Part shown: in pieces, positions 63,282 through 64,000 of the stretch
How positions within the stretch are numbered: the first letter of the stretch is position 1
How the letters are laid out: every line of letters starts with the position of its first letter
Assembly (NCBI RefSeq): GCF_000259075.1
Contig: NZ_AJKI01000056.1
Coordinates: forward strand, 1 to 64,000
Reading direction: 5' to 3'
Length of the DNA: 64,000 nucleotides
From: Marinilabilia salmonicolor JCM 21150
Lineage (GTDB): Bacteria > Bacteroidota > Bacteroidia > Bacteroidales > Marinilabiliaceae
The notes under the pieces: model-generated
The model's database searches: none
The model's input: the letters and a program-made list of their open reading frames with translations, nothing else
What the model was told of the DNA's origin: nothing
Translations under genes and position numbers: made by a program

Positions 63282-64000
63282 TTATTCTGATTGTGCCTTT
63301 TCAAGTTCTTTCAGCCGCTTATTGGCACGATCGCGAATATCATCGTCCGTTTCCTTATAGTTTTCCAGCAAACTTTCTATGTACTGACGGGCCTGAAACA
63401 ATTCACCGCGTTTCTCATAAATATCTGCAAGCAGCAGGAAGCAACGGGCAATCCAGTATTGATGAGGCGTTCCCACATTCACAAAATCAAAAATTTCTTC
63501 CTCCGACTTATCAATATTATTGCGTTGAAACAAGATATCCGCCACCCGGTAACGGGCTTCAGCCCCTTCGGGTGAACTGGGATTGACTTTTAATTTCTGA
63601 AACTCCTCAAAAGCCAGATCTTTCTCTCCCAGTTCTGTATGCGCTTTAGCTTTTAAATAACGAGCCTCCCTAGCCACTTCAGGCGATGTTTTGGCATCTG
63701 CAAGCACTCGTTCTGCCAACCGGGTAACATACCCCGGACGATCGCCAAGTTTTCCAAGACAACGCATCTGGCCAATTAAAGCTTCACGACGACTCTCCTC
63801 TTTCTCTGCTTCCAGCTCAAGCCGCTCATAATATCCCAAAGCATCCTCGAATCGTTCCTGATGATAGCTTATTCGTGCCACGCCAATCAGGGCGTCTTCC
63901 ATGAAAATATTACCCGGGCGGGAAGCCACAAATTCAAATGACTGACGGGCATTTTCATAATCTTCATTACGGAACTGACAATCGGCTTTGTAGAAATGAG
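63282..64000 (-). CDS. tetratricopeptide-repeat protein (cut by window edge)
   Basis: At least 238 codons; the reading frame stays open to the right edge, so the start is outside the window. It is built of TPR helices with the recurring pattern Y-x-x-A-x-x-x-Y/F-E/D (DALGYYERLELEAEK, DLAFEEFQKLKVNP, QYWIARCFLLLADIYEKRGELFQARQYIES). It ends in a Lys/Glu-rich helix. It pairs with the outer-membrane barrel gene downstream in one operon, so a periplasmic or outer-membrane-associated scaffold role is likely (inference). Confidence 0.85.
   Translation of the reverse strand, partial: HFYKADCQFRNEDYENARQSFEFVASRPGNIFMEDALIGVARISYHQERFEDALGYYERLELEAEKEESRREALIGQMRCLGKLGDRPGYVTRLAERVLADAKTSPEVAREARYLKAKAHTELGEKDLAFEEFQKLKVNPSSPEGAEARYRVADILFQRNNIDKSEEEIFDFVNVGTPHQYWIARCFLLLADIYEKRGELFQARQYIESLLENYKETDDDIRDRANKRLKELEKAQSE

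Overview
The window is chromosomal DNA of a Bacteroidota bacterium, most likely class Bacteroidia and possibly the order Marinilabiliales (inference). The evidence is consistent: promoters of the Bacteroidota type (TTTG about 17-21 nt upstream of TAnnTTTG), an exported protease with a C-terminal type IX secretion sorting domain, a reg_prop/Y_Y_Y sensor kinase, LytTR regulators, DUF6249 and DUF6051 proteins, a RAYT transposase relic, a group-B-like [FeFe] hydrogenase suggesting anaerobic metabolism, and moderate to low GC. No prophage, CRISPR array or intact insertion sequence is visible.

Layout. 1-6 kb: a tRNA with CAU anticodon beside a decayed copy of itself, a CbpA-type J protein, and a convergent hybrid histidine kinase / NtrC-type regulator pair. 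6-8.3 kb: a two-gene operon (low-molecular-weight phosphatase plus fructosamine-kinase family) that fits protein deglycation, and a cytidylate-kinase-like protein. 8.3-9.7 kb: a gene-poor stretch with three promoter-terminator units that look like tiny RNA genes, a repeat element, a RAYT relic and a perfect 44-bp palindrome. 9.7-11.2 kb: an ECF sigma divergon with matching promoters on both strands. 11.3-24 kb: nucleoside-gate protein, MutS2, a large sensor kinase, a DMT exporter and an M6 metalloprotease. 24-26 kb: tRNA-Thr, tRNA-Gly and a DUF6051 hydrolase-like protein. 26-28.3 kb: a LytTR pair followed by a LytTR-type direct repeat and two tandem stem-rich segments that look like ncRNAs. 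28.4-34.7 kb: an ATP-grasp ligase and a glutamate-cysteine ligase (probable glutathione pathway) followed by a heterodimeric ABC exporter. 34.7-43.9 kb: START-like protein, LptF/G permease, RibBA, Fmt, a PAS protein, a glucosaminidase, cytidine deaminase and XseAB. 43.9-52 kb: a MORN-type protein, DnaK, the hydrogenase and an outer-membrane barrel. 52-64 kb: a TrmH-type methyltransferase, CCA-adding enzyme, tandem thioredoxins, ArgS, an MNT/HEPN remnant, SpeA, an outer-membrane protein and a TPR protein cut by the window edge.

Mobile DNA. Two MITE families share terminal inverted repeats and 4-bp target duplications. Family A lies at 29.5, 35.3 and 49.2 kb; family B lies at 35.2, 58.2 and 59.1 kb. 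A separate repeat family with CCTGYTTTATTCAT ends occurs at 5.3, 8.5 and 55.0 kb, with a related fragment at 41.3 kb. These elements sit in 3' regions or just upstream of housekeeping genes; one supplies the stop codon of the ATP-grasp gene.

The least explained signals are (i) the LytTR direct repeat placed in front of two tandem structured RNA candidates and (ii) the three minus-strand promoter-terminator cassettes whose terminator stems differ in sequence but keep their fold. All functional statements come from reading the sequence; no database search or folding program was run.
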